Positions 21,492-30,196 of a stretch of DNA of 64,000 nucleotides are shown piece by piece. The DNA is taken from the NCBI RefSeq assembly GCF_030718845.1, contig NZ_CP132191.1:434001-498000 (forward strand), given 5' to 3'. Below the pieces are notes generated by a model that ran no database searches, was not told the origin of the DNA, and was given only the letters and a program-made list of their open reading frames with translations. A program made the position numbers and the translations under genes. This DNA comes from Mycoplasma seminis (lineage in GTDB: Bacteria > Bacillota_I > Bacilli_A > Mycoplasmatales > Metamycoplasmataceae). Numbering within the stretch: the stretch's first letter is position 1; each line of letters opens with the position of its first letter.

Positions 21492-24029
21492 ATGAAGAAA
21501 ATGAAAACTGTTTTATTAAGCCTTAGTGGTTTATCCTTAATTGCAACACCAATAGTTGCTACATCATGTAATGAAAGTGCAGAGTCTTTAAAAAACAAGC
21601 TTGAAAAAGCAATAATATCTGCTGATTTAAAAAACGATAATAGAAAATCTATTTTAGCTTCTGAAGTTGATACAAAAAATATTCATTGGACTTCAAGTAT
21701 TAATCCAAAATATTTTGATATTCAATATGGTCAAATTAATTTTAATGACGAAGAAGGTGAATTAGAAGTTGAAGTAACTTTAAAAGCTAAACATTTTGAT
21801 GGTGTTAAAAAAACTTTTAAGAGAAAAATCAATGGTTTCAAAAAACTAAGCAAAGTTATCGAAGAAAAAATAGCTAAGCTAAAAGTAACTTTAGGTGTGG
21901 ATGAAAGAATTGATAAAAGTAAAATTTTAGCCTCAGAAATAAATATTAAACGAATTTATCTTAATTGAGATTATAAAACTAAATATAATGTTGAAGTTGA
22001 AAGTTTAAATCCAGATGATGAAAAAGGTATATTGGTTATAAACTATAAAATTAGTTCTATTAGATTACCTAAAGTATTTAAAAATGATTCTATAAAAATT
22101 GAAGGGTTTAAAACGGTTGCTGCTAAAGAAGATATTAAACCAACCCCCCCAACACCTGCTCCAGAACCTAAACCAGAACCTAAACCAGAACCTAAACCAG
22201 AACCTAAACCAGAACCTAAACCAGAACCTAAACCAGAACCTAAACCAGAACCTAAACCAGAACCTAAACCAGAACCTAAACCAGAACCTAAACCAGAACC
22301 TAAACCAGAACCTAAACCAGAACCTAAACCAGTAATTAATCCTCTAAAAAGCACCATTAGTGGTTCAATATTAACACTTATAAAAAATAATGATAATGAT
22401 ACATTATTAGATGTTATGGAATATTCTATGCTTCCTGAAGATGAAGAAGATGAAAGCGAAATTGAAACTGAAGACGATTTTGAATTTAAATACATTGTCG
22501 CAGACAGTGCGATTGTTCTTGAAACGTATGATAAAAACACACGTAAAAATTTTATTACACCATGATTTAAACTTGATTCTAGTAAGTATGATATTTACTT
22601 AAGAAAAGGCCTTAAACGTAATACTAAAACAAGAAAAATGGTTGGTACATTTAACCTTGAAAATAGCACAATAAAATTTACATTTTATGAAGCAAACACA
22701 GATAAAGATGTTACTGAAATTTTTGATTTAAAAACATTTAAATTAATTAAACAAGAAATTTCTGAACCTAAAGCTACTACAAATAAAAAACCAAATACAG
22801 GCGGTAAAGAAAAACCTAAAAAAGAATTTACCCCAGTTGAAGATATGGATATTAAGCCTATAAATTTAGCTAAAGGCGAATTCCTTGTCAAATCTGATTA
22901 TAAAACAGTTTATGTACGACCACCATTTGGTGCTCAATTTAATCTTAAGGATTCGAATATTAATTTCACAACAGTATTTGACCATTTAGATTCACCAGGA
23001 GCAAAAACTGCTAACGGTGAAAAATCAGTTACTAAAAATACTATTGTTGGTCAACTTGATTCAGCTGGTTCACAAGAACTTTCTGAATTCATGGCTTTAA
23101 AAAATGTTCTTGAAGAATTTGAAGATATTTCTGTTCCAAATAGTTACATAATTTTTGGTGGAGATACTAATATTGGAAATAATAATTTTAATATCCAGAA
23201 ATTATTTAGTAATTATGCTAGTGCAACAATTACTAAATTAGGTAATGATAAAAAGTACTTCACCTCATTATCTAACAATGAAAATTATGTAAACCCTTAT
23301 GACAAAATGTTTTTCAAAAACAATGTTAAAAATGAACTTGAAACTTTAACTACTGCAAACACACCTGAATTACAATTTAAACTTGATATTTTAAAAGCCT
23401 TTTCTAATGGTATATTACCTGAATCATATAAAGATTTAAATTACTATAATGAAGGTAATGTAAAAAGTAAATTAGTTAGAATTTCAGACCATGTTCCGGT
23501 TTATACAGATATTAAACTTAAAAATAAAACCTTAAAAACTAATTCAGCATTAAGTTTTTATGATAAAAAAGATAATGTTATTAGAATCGGACACTGAAAT
23601 ATTAAAAATTACGGTTCAGGTGATAAAGACGATATGAGCGGAGTTGAATTCATGCGGCAAAACCGTGATTACAAATGACTTTCAATTGCTAAATTTATTC
23701 AAGCTGGTGGATTTGATATCATTGGATTAACTGAAATTAATGATGGTACTTCAGATACAGTACAATTAATTGTGGATGAATTAAATAAACAACCTGGTGC
23801 AAACTTTAAAATGCTTGCACAAAGCGTTGAAGATTCTTCTTGAGCAGAAAGTCAATACAAAAAATTAATCACTCAACAAGAACAAATAGTTATTATTTAT
23901 GATGCTAATTTATTTAATCCAATCCAATTTAGCAATAATAAAATAGGTCATTCTTATAAGAAAGAAATACCTTCAATTATGCAGTATGATTTCACACCAA
24001 AGACTCCAAAGAAAACTGGTAAAAAATAG
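21492..24029 (+). CDS. MnuA-type nuclease lipoprotein with circularly permuted catalytic domain
   Basis: 845-residue lipoprotein (lipobox ATSC, Cys26). Two lipoprotein-associated type 17 domains (about 30-115 and 125-212, each with LASE and GFK signatures) are followed by a 14-unit EPKP repeat (about 225-280), an acidic insert ([13 protein letters not shown]), a Lys-rich linker and an endonuclease/exonuclease/phosphatase (DNase I fold) domain. The halves of that domain are swapped: the usual C-terminal motifs YVRPPFG (474), HLDSPG (His498), GSQE, GGDTNI (Asp558), NPYDKMFF and ISDHVPV (Asp666, His667) come first; the usual N-terminal motifs RIGHWNIKN (Trp702, Asn703), [10 protein letters not shown] (Glu748) and IVIIYD come last. 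All catalytic residues are present, so it is probably an active surface nuclease for scavenging nucleotides. A TATAAT box ends 8 bases before the ATG (leaderless). Confidence 0.85.
22144..22150 (+). repeat. C7 homopolymer inside the nuclease gene
   Basis: Seven consecutive C encoding part of TPPTP just before the EPKP repeat, unusual in an AT-rich genome and a possible slippage site that would truncate the protein before the nuclease domain. Confidence 0.6.
22164..22331 (+). repeat. 12-bp tandem repeat, 14 units (EPKP)n
   Basis: GAACCTAAACCA repeated 14 times without mismatch, encoding (EPKP)14, a rigid extended wall-less-cell surface linker. The unit is a multiple of three, so copy-number change alters length without changing frame. 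Confidence 0.95.
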
Positions 24030-24037
24030 TATAATTA

Positions 24038-24066
24038 ACTCATTAATTTAATTAATGAGTTTTTTA
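24038..24066 (+). terminator. Terminator after the nuclease lipoprotein
   Basis: ACTCATTAAT / ATTAATGAGT stem with a 3-base loop and six T, 9 bases after the TAG. Confidence 0.85.
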
Positions 24067-24079
24067 TTTAGGAGGTTTA

Positions 24080-24859
24080 ATGATTCCAGATGTAGTCATA
24101 TGGATTTTAGGAGCTTTATCTCTAATAATCTTTTTTGCTATTGTGTTATCACAAGCTAAATTCATTAATCATGTCAAAATGATTTATTTACATGTAAATA
24201 CCAATGAAAAAATGCTAGATAAAGTTATTTTAAATAGTAACATGAAAAAGTTTTGAGATTACAAGTTTTGATTATTTAGCATTATAGTGGGGCTTCAAAG
24301 CGTTGTTTCAATTACTTTTATTGTACTTGGAATAATTTATATTCCACAAGTTTTTAGAGTGTTAAATGAAACACAACAAGATGATTTAACTCACAAAATT
24401 ACTTTAACCGGTATTGATGCGGTACTTATTTTAATGAATGGATTCTTTACCTTTATTTTACTTTTCACAATTTATAAATATATTTTCTTATGAAATAAAG
24501 TAATGAATAAATGAAATATTAATGAAAATGCTGAACAAGTTTCATATTATGAATATTTAAAAAATAAAGTTACAACTAAAGAATTTCCAGCTAAAGTTAA
24601 ATTAAATAAACTTGCTTTCAAAAGTCGTCAAAGTACATTAACTTATCGGACAAGTAATTTAGAAAAACTTGCGAGTTCAAAACATTCTTTATGATATAAA
24701 GAAGGAAAAATATTATTCCAAACATTTTCAGATTATAATCAAATTTATATTTTTGGTAATGATGATAAAACAATCAACATCAATGACACTGATTTTGTTG
24801 CTAAAATTATCACATTAACTTCAGGTATTGATAAAGAATTTGCGAATAAAAAAAGATAG
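24080..24859 (+). CDS. Membrane protein of unknown function
   Basis: 259 residues. Three hydrophobic segments: residues 4-23 (VVIWILGALSLIIFFAIVL), about 63-92 (LFSIIVGLQSVVSITFIVLG) and about 113-138 (VLILMNGFFTFILLFTIYKY), then a basic soluble C-terminal half with no motif I recognise. It has a strong SD (AGGAGG) and lies between the nuclease terminator and metK. No partner gene is obvious. Confidence 0.75.
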
Positions 24860-24936
24860 ATTTTTTAAACCTATTTACTAGGCTTAAAAAATGCACTAAG
24901 TCAAAAAGTTATATTTAACAAAATAAGATTTTTTAC

Positions 24937-24999
24937 TATAATTAATTTACCACAAATAAGCAAGGCAAGTCCTTGCTTTTATAACCAATACAAAAGGAG
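24937..24999 (+). promoter_or_regulatory. metK promoter and short hairpin leader
   Basis: TATAAT at 24937-24942 with a weak -35. About 16 bases further on, AAGCAAGG-caagt-CCTTGCTT (24958-24978) forms a stable hairpin followed by TTTTATAA, then AAAGGAG before the metK ATG. The hairpin lies between promoter and start codon, so it could be an attenuator or 5' stabiliser. It is much too small for the common SAM riboswitch classes, and I cannot see a recognised one. It could instead be the terminator of the preceding gene. Confidence 0.5.
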
Positions 25000-25004
25000 A
25001 AACA

Positions 25005-26147
25005 ATGAGAAAACTATTCACTAGTGAATCAGTTGGTAGAGGTCACCCTGATAAGGTGTGTGACCAATTATCAGATGCTATTTTGGATGCTTACTTATCT
25101 TTAGATCCTAATTCTAAAGTTGCAGTAGAATGTATGGCTTCAGGTCACAACATTTTTATTGCCGGAGAAGTAAAATCAACAGCTGATGTTGATGTTATTG
25201 AAATAGCTAAAAATATCCTAAAACAATTAGGATATTACACCAACGAAACAAGCTTTATCACAGATATTAAACGTCAAAGTGAAGATATTGCTATGGGAGT
25301 TGAATTAGGTGATGAAATCGGAGCTGGAGACCAAGGATTAATGTTTGGTTATGCTACAAATGAAACACCTGAATTCATGCCGCTAGGTATTACTCTTGCG
25401 CATGCACTTGTACGTAGAGCTGAAAAATTAAGAAATAACCTTGAGTTCAAATGAGCTAAAGCTGATATGAAATCTCAAGTTACACTTGATTACACAGATC
25501 CTAAACATGTATTTGTTGATACAGTTTTAATGAGTATCCAACACTCAAAACATTACGAAGAAGCCCAATTTAAAGATTTTATTAAAAATCAAATTATTTT
25601 ACCAGTGCTTAAAGAATACAATCTTGCAGCACCTAAAAACATTTTAATTAACCCTACAGGTAACTTTGTTATCGGTGGTCCAATCGGAGACACAGGATTA
25701 ACAGGTAGAAAAATAATTGTCGATACTTACGGAGGGGCTTCACGTCATGGTGGTGGAGCTTTTAGTGGTAAAGACTCAACTAAAGTAGATAGATCTGCTG
25801 CTTATGCTGCTAGATGAATAGCTAAAAACATAGTTGCTGCTGGTCTTGCTGACCGTGCAGAAATCCAAATAGCATATGCAATTGGTATTGCTCAACCTGT
25901 TTCAATTATGATTGATACATTTGGAACAAATAAAATTGATGAAAACATCATTGAGCAAGCTATTAGTGAAATTTTCAACCTTACTCCAAAAGGAATTATT
26001 GATGCTTTAGAATTAAGAAAACCTATTTTCTTACAAACAGCATATTTTGGTCATTTCGGTAGAAATGATTTAGACCTTCCTTGAGAAAGATTAAACAAAG
26101 TAGAAGAATTACAAAAGAAAGTGAAAGAATTACAAAAATCATGCTAG
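25005..26147 (+). CDS. metK: S-adenosylmethionine synthetase
   Basis: 380-residue enzyme making SAM from methionine and ATP, the methyl donor for the two DNA methyltransferases in this window among others. Diagnostic motifs: [25 protein letters not shown] at the N-terminus, [15 protein letters not shown]-type signature (GAGDQG at about residues 107-112), [21 protein letters not shown] and the P-loop-like [23 protein letters not shown]. The end AYFGHFGR is typical. SD AAAGGAG. The last 7 bases overlap the start of the NUDIX gene. Confidence 0.96.
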
Positions 26148-26569
26148 AACAGTCCTGTGGTGCAATAATTTTTAGAAAATTTAAATTTAACCGTATTAAA
26201 GTTTTATTAGTAAAACAATTAAATAACTTATGAGTATTTCCTAAAGGTCATATTGAAGGTAATGAAACACCTGTGGAAACTGCGCATCGAGAAGTTATGG
26301 AAGAAACTAGTGTTAAAAATATCCATATTATTTCTGAAGTTTCATACCAAGATAATTATGTTTTACCTGATACAGGAAATGATAAACAAGTTACTTATTT
26401 CTTAGCTTATACAACTGATAATGAAATTCCACACCATGTACATGGTGAATCAAAAAGAGCTAAATACTTTTCTTTAAAGAAAGCAAGTAAATTACTTACT
26501 CATGATGCTCCTAAGAATTTCTTACAACAAGCTTACAAAGAATATTTAAAACTTAAAGTTAATAAATAA
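26141..26569 (+). CDS. NUDIX hydrolase
   Basis: 142-residue NUDIX protein hydrolysing a nucleoside-diphosphate derivative, possibly Ap4A-like or an oxidised nucleotide. The NUDIX box is at residues 36-58: GHIEGNE..AHREVMEETSV, with the metal ligands of REVMEE intact but the usual Gly after them replaced by Ser. FPKGHIEG and a C-terminal HVHGESKRAKYF resemble the diadenosine-polyphosphate (bis(5'-nucleosyl)) group, which is a suggestion only. The ATG lies inside metK (ATGCTAG), so translation is coupled. Confidence 0.85.
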
Positions 26570-26594
26570 CGGTTAGCAAAATAATTTGTATTTA

Positions 26595-26626
26595 AACCTC
26601 GTATAGAAATATATGGGGTTTTTGTT
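26595..26626 (+). terminator. Probable terminator after the NUDIX gene
   Basis: AACCTCGTAT..ATATGGGGTT weak stem followed by TTTTTGTTTT, 25 bases after the stop. Confidence 0.5.
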
Positions 26627-26757
26627 TTGGGTTACATAGCATTGTTGAGTTTATTTTCTATAAAAGTAGTTCAGTATTAACACAGGTTCTAATAATGCTG
26701 GATTATAAAAAATGTAAAAAATCTAGCTCAAGTTAGTTTAATTAAATTATTTTTTCA

Positions 26758-27759
26758 TTATGTTGTAAATGATAGAGTATCTACATCGCTATTTTCATCA
26801 TTTATATTATCATCTTTAATTAAATCTTCAACATCACCATCAATAATAGTCTTTTCTTGTTGCTTTTCTTCAAAAACTTGTTCGGTTTTGATTTTAGCTT
26901 CATTAAGGTTTTCTTCAGTTTGAATATCTTCATTAGAATTATTATCTTCCTTAGTTTGAAAAAATTTATCATCATGTTCTAAATAATCTACATTAGAATT
27001 TTCAATAGCTAAATCATCATCTACTTCAAAACCTTCTTGAATATTTGTTTCATTTTCAGTATTAAAATCTTCTTTAAATGTCTCATTTGAAGTGAAATTA
27101 TCATTAGAAATATCTTCGTGTAATAGTGTTCAAGCATCACTTTTTATTTCATCCTTTTGATTTATATTTTCTTTTCTATCAACTATATTAAGTTCATCTT
27201 TTATAAAATCAATTATTATATTTTTATAAAAATTATATTTTCCAGCATTATACATTTCATTAGGGAAACTTCTTTTTATTAAGTAAGAATATGCTTTATA
27301 TTGATTGTTAATTTTAATCTCTTGAATTGATACATTATCAATTCTTAAATTATAATAAATAGAATTTAATATTTCTTCTTGCTTTCACGAAGGCAAGTCA
27401 TTAATTGTATTAAATTGATTTTCATCATAAAATTTATGAAAATATTTAGTTTTCATTACTTGAATGTTTGAAGTATCAACTCAAGAGGTGTTCCTTAATT
27501 TATTGTTTAAATCATCATCATTTTTATTTATTGATATTTCGAACGGAAACTGAAATTTATTTTTATTAGCACTACGAGTGTTTAAATAATATGTATTTTC
27601 ACCAATTTCAAAAATGATTACAGGACGAAAATTAAAACCTTTAGAGTGTGCTAATATTCTTTTACCATTAGAATTAAACGAAATACTATCATTAGAATTT
27701 GTGTAATAGTTATATTCTTTTTCGGATTTTCAAATTATTTTTAATCTGTCTTTTTGCAT
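26758..27759 (-). CDS. Acidic-tailed protein, possible MazF/ToxN-like N-terminal fold
   Basis: 333 residues, no family recognised with confidence. The N-terminal half contains GFNFRPVIIFEIGENTYYL, then SWVDTSNIQVM and a helical segment NDLPSWKQEEILNSIYY. This spacing is reminiscent of PemK/MazF and ToxN barrels (RPvvV...; S-V-S-I-V; helical end) but falls short of proof. The C-terminal 130 residues are Glu/Asp/Asn rich and probably disordered. SD AAGGAG precedes the ATG. It is read in the same direction as the three noncoding RNA units just upstream, the first of which terminates 60 bases before it. Residues about 14-33 read hydrophobic in the open frame but soluble one frame away, so two compensating indels may be present. 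Several Trp are encoded by TGA. Confidence 0.65.
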
Positions 27760-27820
27760 AATCTCCTTTTTTATTTAATATATTATTTTTTATTAATGTG
27801 AACTAATATAAAAAAGGATA

Positions 27821-28032
27821 AAAAAATCTACTTTTCAGTAGATTTTAAATTAACTCAAATCCTTTTGATAAATCACTGAATAGCAAGTATGATTTGTTTC
27901 TTTACTATTTGTATTCATTTATCCAAGTGCATCCCCAGCAGACTTAATAGACTTATCTTAATATCTCCTTAGGGGTTTTCCTTATTAAGATGTTTCGTCT
28001 ATGCCCGATTAAATGTAATCAATAATGATTAC
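27821..28032 (-). ncRNA. Structured small RNA, copy A (about 212 nt)
   Basis: Complete transcription unit on the minus strand. Promoter: -35 TTGAAA, 17-base spacer ending in TGC, -10 TACAAT (28039-28044), predicted start G at 28032. The RNA begins with hairpin GUAAUCA-UUAU-UGAUUAC (28015-28032). A long-range helix AUAGAC/GUCUAU encloses stem AUCUUAAUA/UAUUAAGAU (27983-27991 with 27955-27963); a third domain is closed by GAUAAAU/AUUUAUC. It ends in terminator ATCTACTGAAAAGTAGAT plus a T-run. It has no convincing reading frame. Copies B and C repeat the layout every ~270 bases. Identity unknown; not tmRNA, RNase P, SRP or 6S RNA by size and layout. Confidence 0.75.
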
Positions 28033-28093
28033 ATAAGTATTGTAGCACATCTTAAAACACTTTTCAAGTACTTTTTTATTGTAAATTTTATGT

Positions 28094-28300
28094 AAAAAAT
28101 CTACTTTTCAGTAGATTGTTATAAATACCAGACCTATAAACAAAACACTTTTAAGATAACTAGTCCGTATCATTATCAAATTGTACTCATTCATTTATAG
28201 AAACCCTTGCAAATTTAAACTTATCTTAATATTTAATAAGGAACTTCCTATTAAGATATTACATTTAAATCCACGATTAAATGTAATCAATATTGATTAC
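28094..28300 (-). ncRNA. Structured small RNA, copy B (about 207 nt, diverged)
   Basis: Second unit, same strand. -10 TACAAT (28307-28312) preceded by TGC and, 17 bases upstream, TCGAAA. The predicted start at 28300 opens a perfectly palindromic hairpin GUAAUCAAUAUUGAUUAC. The central stem AUCUUAAUA/UAUUAAGAU is kept (28249-28257 with 28223-28231). The enclosing helix is now AUUUAAA/UUUAAAU and the third domain is closed by CUAUAAA/UUUAUAG, so sequence has changed while pairing is kept. It has the same ATCTACTGAAAAGTAGAT terminator. It is the most diverged of the three copies, especially in the 3' domain. Confidence 0.72.
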
Positions 28301-28361
28301 ATAAGTATTGTAGCATATCTCGAATCGATTTTCGAGTGCTTTTTTATTGTAAATTTCATGT

Positions 28362-28571
28362 AAAAAATCTACTTTTCAGTAGATTTCATTCAACCGAACT
28401 CCTTTTGATAAACCACTGAATAGCAAGTATGAATTCTTTCTTTACTATTTGTATCCATTTACCCAAGTGTTCCACTGCGGATGCATTAGGCTTATCTTAA
28501 TGCTTCCTTGTGGTACATCTTCATTAAGATGTTTCACCCGCATCCGTTCAACTGTAATCAATAATGATTAC
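28362..28571 (-). ncRNA. Structured small RNA, copy C (about 210 nt)
   Basis: Third unit, closest to copy A. -10 TACAAT at 28578-28583 with TGC before it; the -35 is weak (TCAAAA). The predicted start at 28571 begins the hairpin GUAAUCA-UUAU-UGAUUAC. The central stem is AUCUUAAUG/CAUUAAGAU (28522-28530 with 28494-28502): an A-U pair of copies A and B becomes G-C here, a compensatory change. The enclosing helix is CGGAUGC/GCAUCCG. The 3' domain shares ACAAATAGTAAAGAAA and CATACTTGCTATTCAGTG with copy A. Same terminator. Confidence 0.74.
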
Positions 28572-28729
28572 ATAAGTATTGTAGCATATACCCGAATGTT
28601 TTTTGAGTGCTTTTTTCAAAATTTTTAAGCAAAATAAATTATTATTGAATTTTTATTTTGTACTTTATTAGACAAAATTTAGGGTATAAAAATTTACATT
28701 TAATCCTATAGTATAGTGCTGTATGTTCC

Positions 28730-28781
28730 TTGAATCATATATATATATATATATATATATAATATTTTTAAGGAGAAAATG
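28730..28781 (+). promoter_or_regulatory. Promoter with (AT)12 repeat in its spacer, cut off by the IS element
   Basis: -35 TTGAAT at 28730-28735, then C, then 12 AT dinucleotides (28737-28760) running into -10 TATAAT (28758-28763), then an SD AAGGAG at 28770-28775. The -35/-10 spacing is 22 bases; losing two AT units would give the optimal 17-18. Dinucleotide repeats in promoter spacers are a known phase-variation device. The element lies immediately left of the IS end, and the lipoprotein gene that begins right after the IS lacks its own SD. Confidence 0.7.
28737..28760. repeat. AT dinucleotide repeat, 12 units
   Basis: Uninterrupted (AT)12 microsatellite between the -35 and -10 boxes described for 28730-28781. 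Confidence 0.95.
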
Positions 28782-28784
28782 TAC

Positions 28785-30187
28785 TGAACCCCTAATTTTG
28801 TACCATTAGATTTTCAAAATCTTTTCTGTACTCAATTGGGGTTTTTCCTTTCAATCTAATTTTAATTCTTTTATTGTTATAAAAGTCAAGATAGTCAAAT
28901 AATTTTTCCACAAAATTATTAAGATCTGTGAAATTGTTTTTGTTTGGGTAAAAGAATTCCAATTTTATTGTTCCAAATAAGGATTCAACTAATCCATTAT
29001 CCGGACTATTTCCTTTTCTTGACATACTTTGGATAATATTGTTAGCTTTTAATAAGTTAACAAAATATTTATGTTGATAATGTCAGCCTTGGTCTGAATG
29101 AATTATGCAACCACTTAAATTTCTGCTTTTAATTAATGGTTCAAAAGTATCTTTTATTAATTGTAAATTAGGACTCAATGAAACGGCGGCTGATAAAATT
29201 TCACCATTAAATCCATCTACTACTAAAGATAAATAAACCTTTAAATCATCAAAAAGTTTAAATTCTGTGATATCTGTAAAAAGCTTTTCTAAAGGTTTCT
29301 TGCTTATGAAATTTCTTTGGATTAAATTATCTGCAATCGGTCCTATTTGTCCTTTGTAAGATGAATATTTCTTATGTTTTCTTCTATAAACGACTAAATT
29401 AAGTAATTTCATTAGTTTTAGAACCTTTTTATGATTTACATTAATACTTCTGTTGTGTAATTCCATAGTGATTCTTCTGTAACCATAAGTTTTGTTACTT
29501 TCTTCAAATATCTTTTGAATCGTTTCTTTTAATTCAAAATCCTTATCAATAGGAGTTAAAAAATGTTTTTCTCAATAGTAATAATGAGATTTTCTTATTT
29601 GCGAAGCAGCAAATAAATCAACTAATTTGAATTTTTCTTTATTTTCAAAGATTGCTTGCGCTTTTTCTTTGACGGTTGCTTCAGTCGGCTTTGAACTATC
29701 CTATCTAAAGTTGCGAAATATGCTTTTTCAGCTTCTAGAAGTTCAATTTTTCTTTCTAAACTTTTAACATATTCTAAGTCGATTGTTTTTTCTTTGTTTT
29801 TGTTTTCTTTACTCATAATTAAATTATAGTAATTTTTCTTTTTAGCAACAACTTTCATTGCAATACTAATATGAGTTGATAAATTCAAATCTACACAAGA
29901 TTGAAAAATTGTTTTTTCATGATGAATAATCTTATCGATTTCTTCATCAATAACTCATTCATCATAATCTTTAATCGAAACAGAATGTAAATAATCATCA
30001 ATTGTTTTTGATTTTAAATAGTAATTCACATAATAATAAATCATGGGATTTTTCAGTTTACGCTTTTTTATGAATTCACATAATTTGAGTTTAGATTCCT
30101 TAAATTCAAACATATTTTGAATAATCATTTGTTTTTTCATATACATTTGCACCCGTTATTGAATGAAGGTACAAATTTTGGGGTTCA
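28785..30187 (-). mobile_element. IS3-family (IS150-like) insertion sequence, about 1.4 kb
   Basis: Bounded by 20-base terminal inverted repeats TGAACCCC..ATTTTGTACC (28785-28804) and its complement at 30168-30187, differing at two positions, with TG/CA tips as in IS3 elements. It contains one transposase locus on the minus strand whose end lies inside the left repeat. The flanks GTAC (left) and CTAC (right) do not give an unambiguous target duplication; a 3-base TAC offset by one base is possible. The element splits a promoter on the left from a lipoprotein gene on the right. Confidence 0.88.
28792..30152 (-). pseudogene. IS3-family transposase, frameshifted
   Basis: The first segment (30152 to about 29697) encodes an N-terminal helical region ending LEAEKAYFATLD. 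The second segment (to 28792) encodes the integrase half: YGYRRITMELHNRSINVNHKKV, then the DDE triad TDITEF (Asp), IIHSDQGWHYQH (Asp) and NGLVESLFG (Glu). At 29696-29705 CTATC is duplicated; removing one copy joins the frames as FATLDSSKPTEATVKEK, a natural-looking sequence. I therefore call a 5-bp duplication that inactivates a single-ORF transposase. A programmed -1 shift at the A-rich stretch near 29665 remains a lesser alternative, because IS3 elements often use one. Confidence 0.75.
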
Positions 30188-30196
30188 CTACAAAAA

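Larger units (their letters stand above)
27760..28784. other. Gene-free kilobase with RNA array and AT-repeat promoter
   Basis: No protein gene. It holds the promoter and SD of the acidic-tailed protein gene (27760-27820), the three noncoding RNA units (27821-28620, minus strand), an AT-rich spacer with no feature I recognise (28621-28729), and a plus-strand promoter with an AT dinucleotide repeat ending at the IS element (28730-28784). Confidence 0.8.

Noticed and set aside
22043-22540. Gly/Leu/Ser-repeat frame opposite the EPKP repeat
   Set aside because: A mirror frame created by the 12-bp repeat; no start signals and the plus-strand gene is clear.
27866-27930. Short frames in RNA copies A and C on the minus strand (MNTNSKET..., MDTNSKER...)
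   Set aside because: The start is not preceded by an SD, most differences between the copies change amino acids, the reading frame ends differently, and copy B does not keep it. RNA structure explains the conservation better.
28181-28363. 60-codon open frame on the plus strand
   Set aside because: It runs antisense through RNA copy B and the promoter repeats, has no SD and is not preserved in copies A and C.
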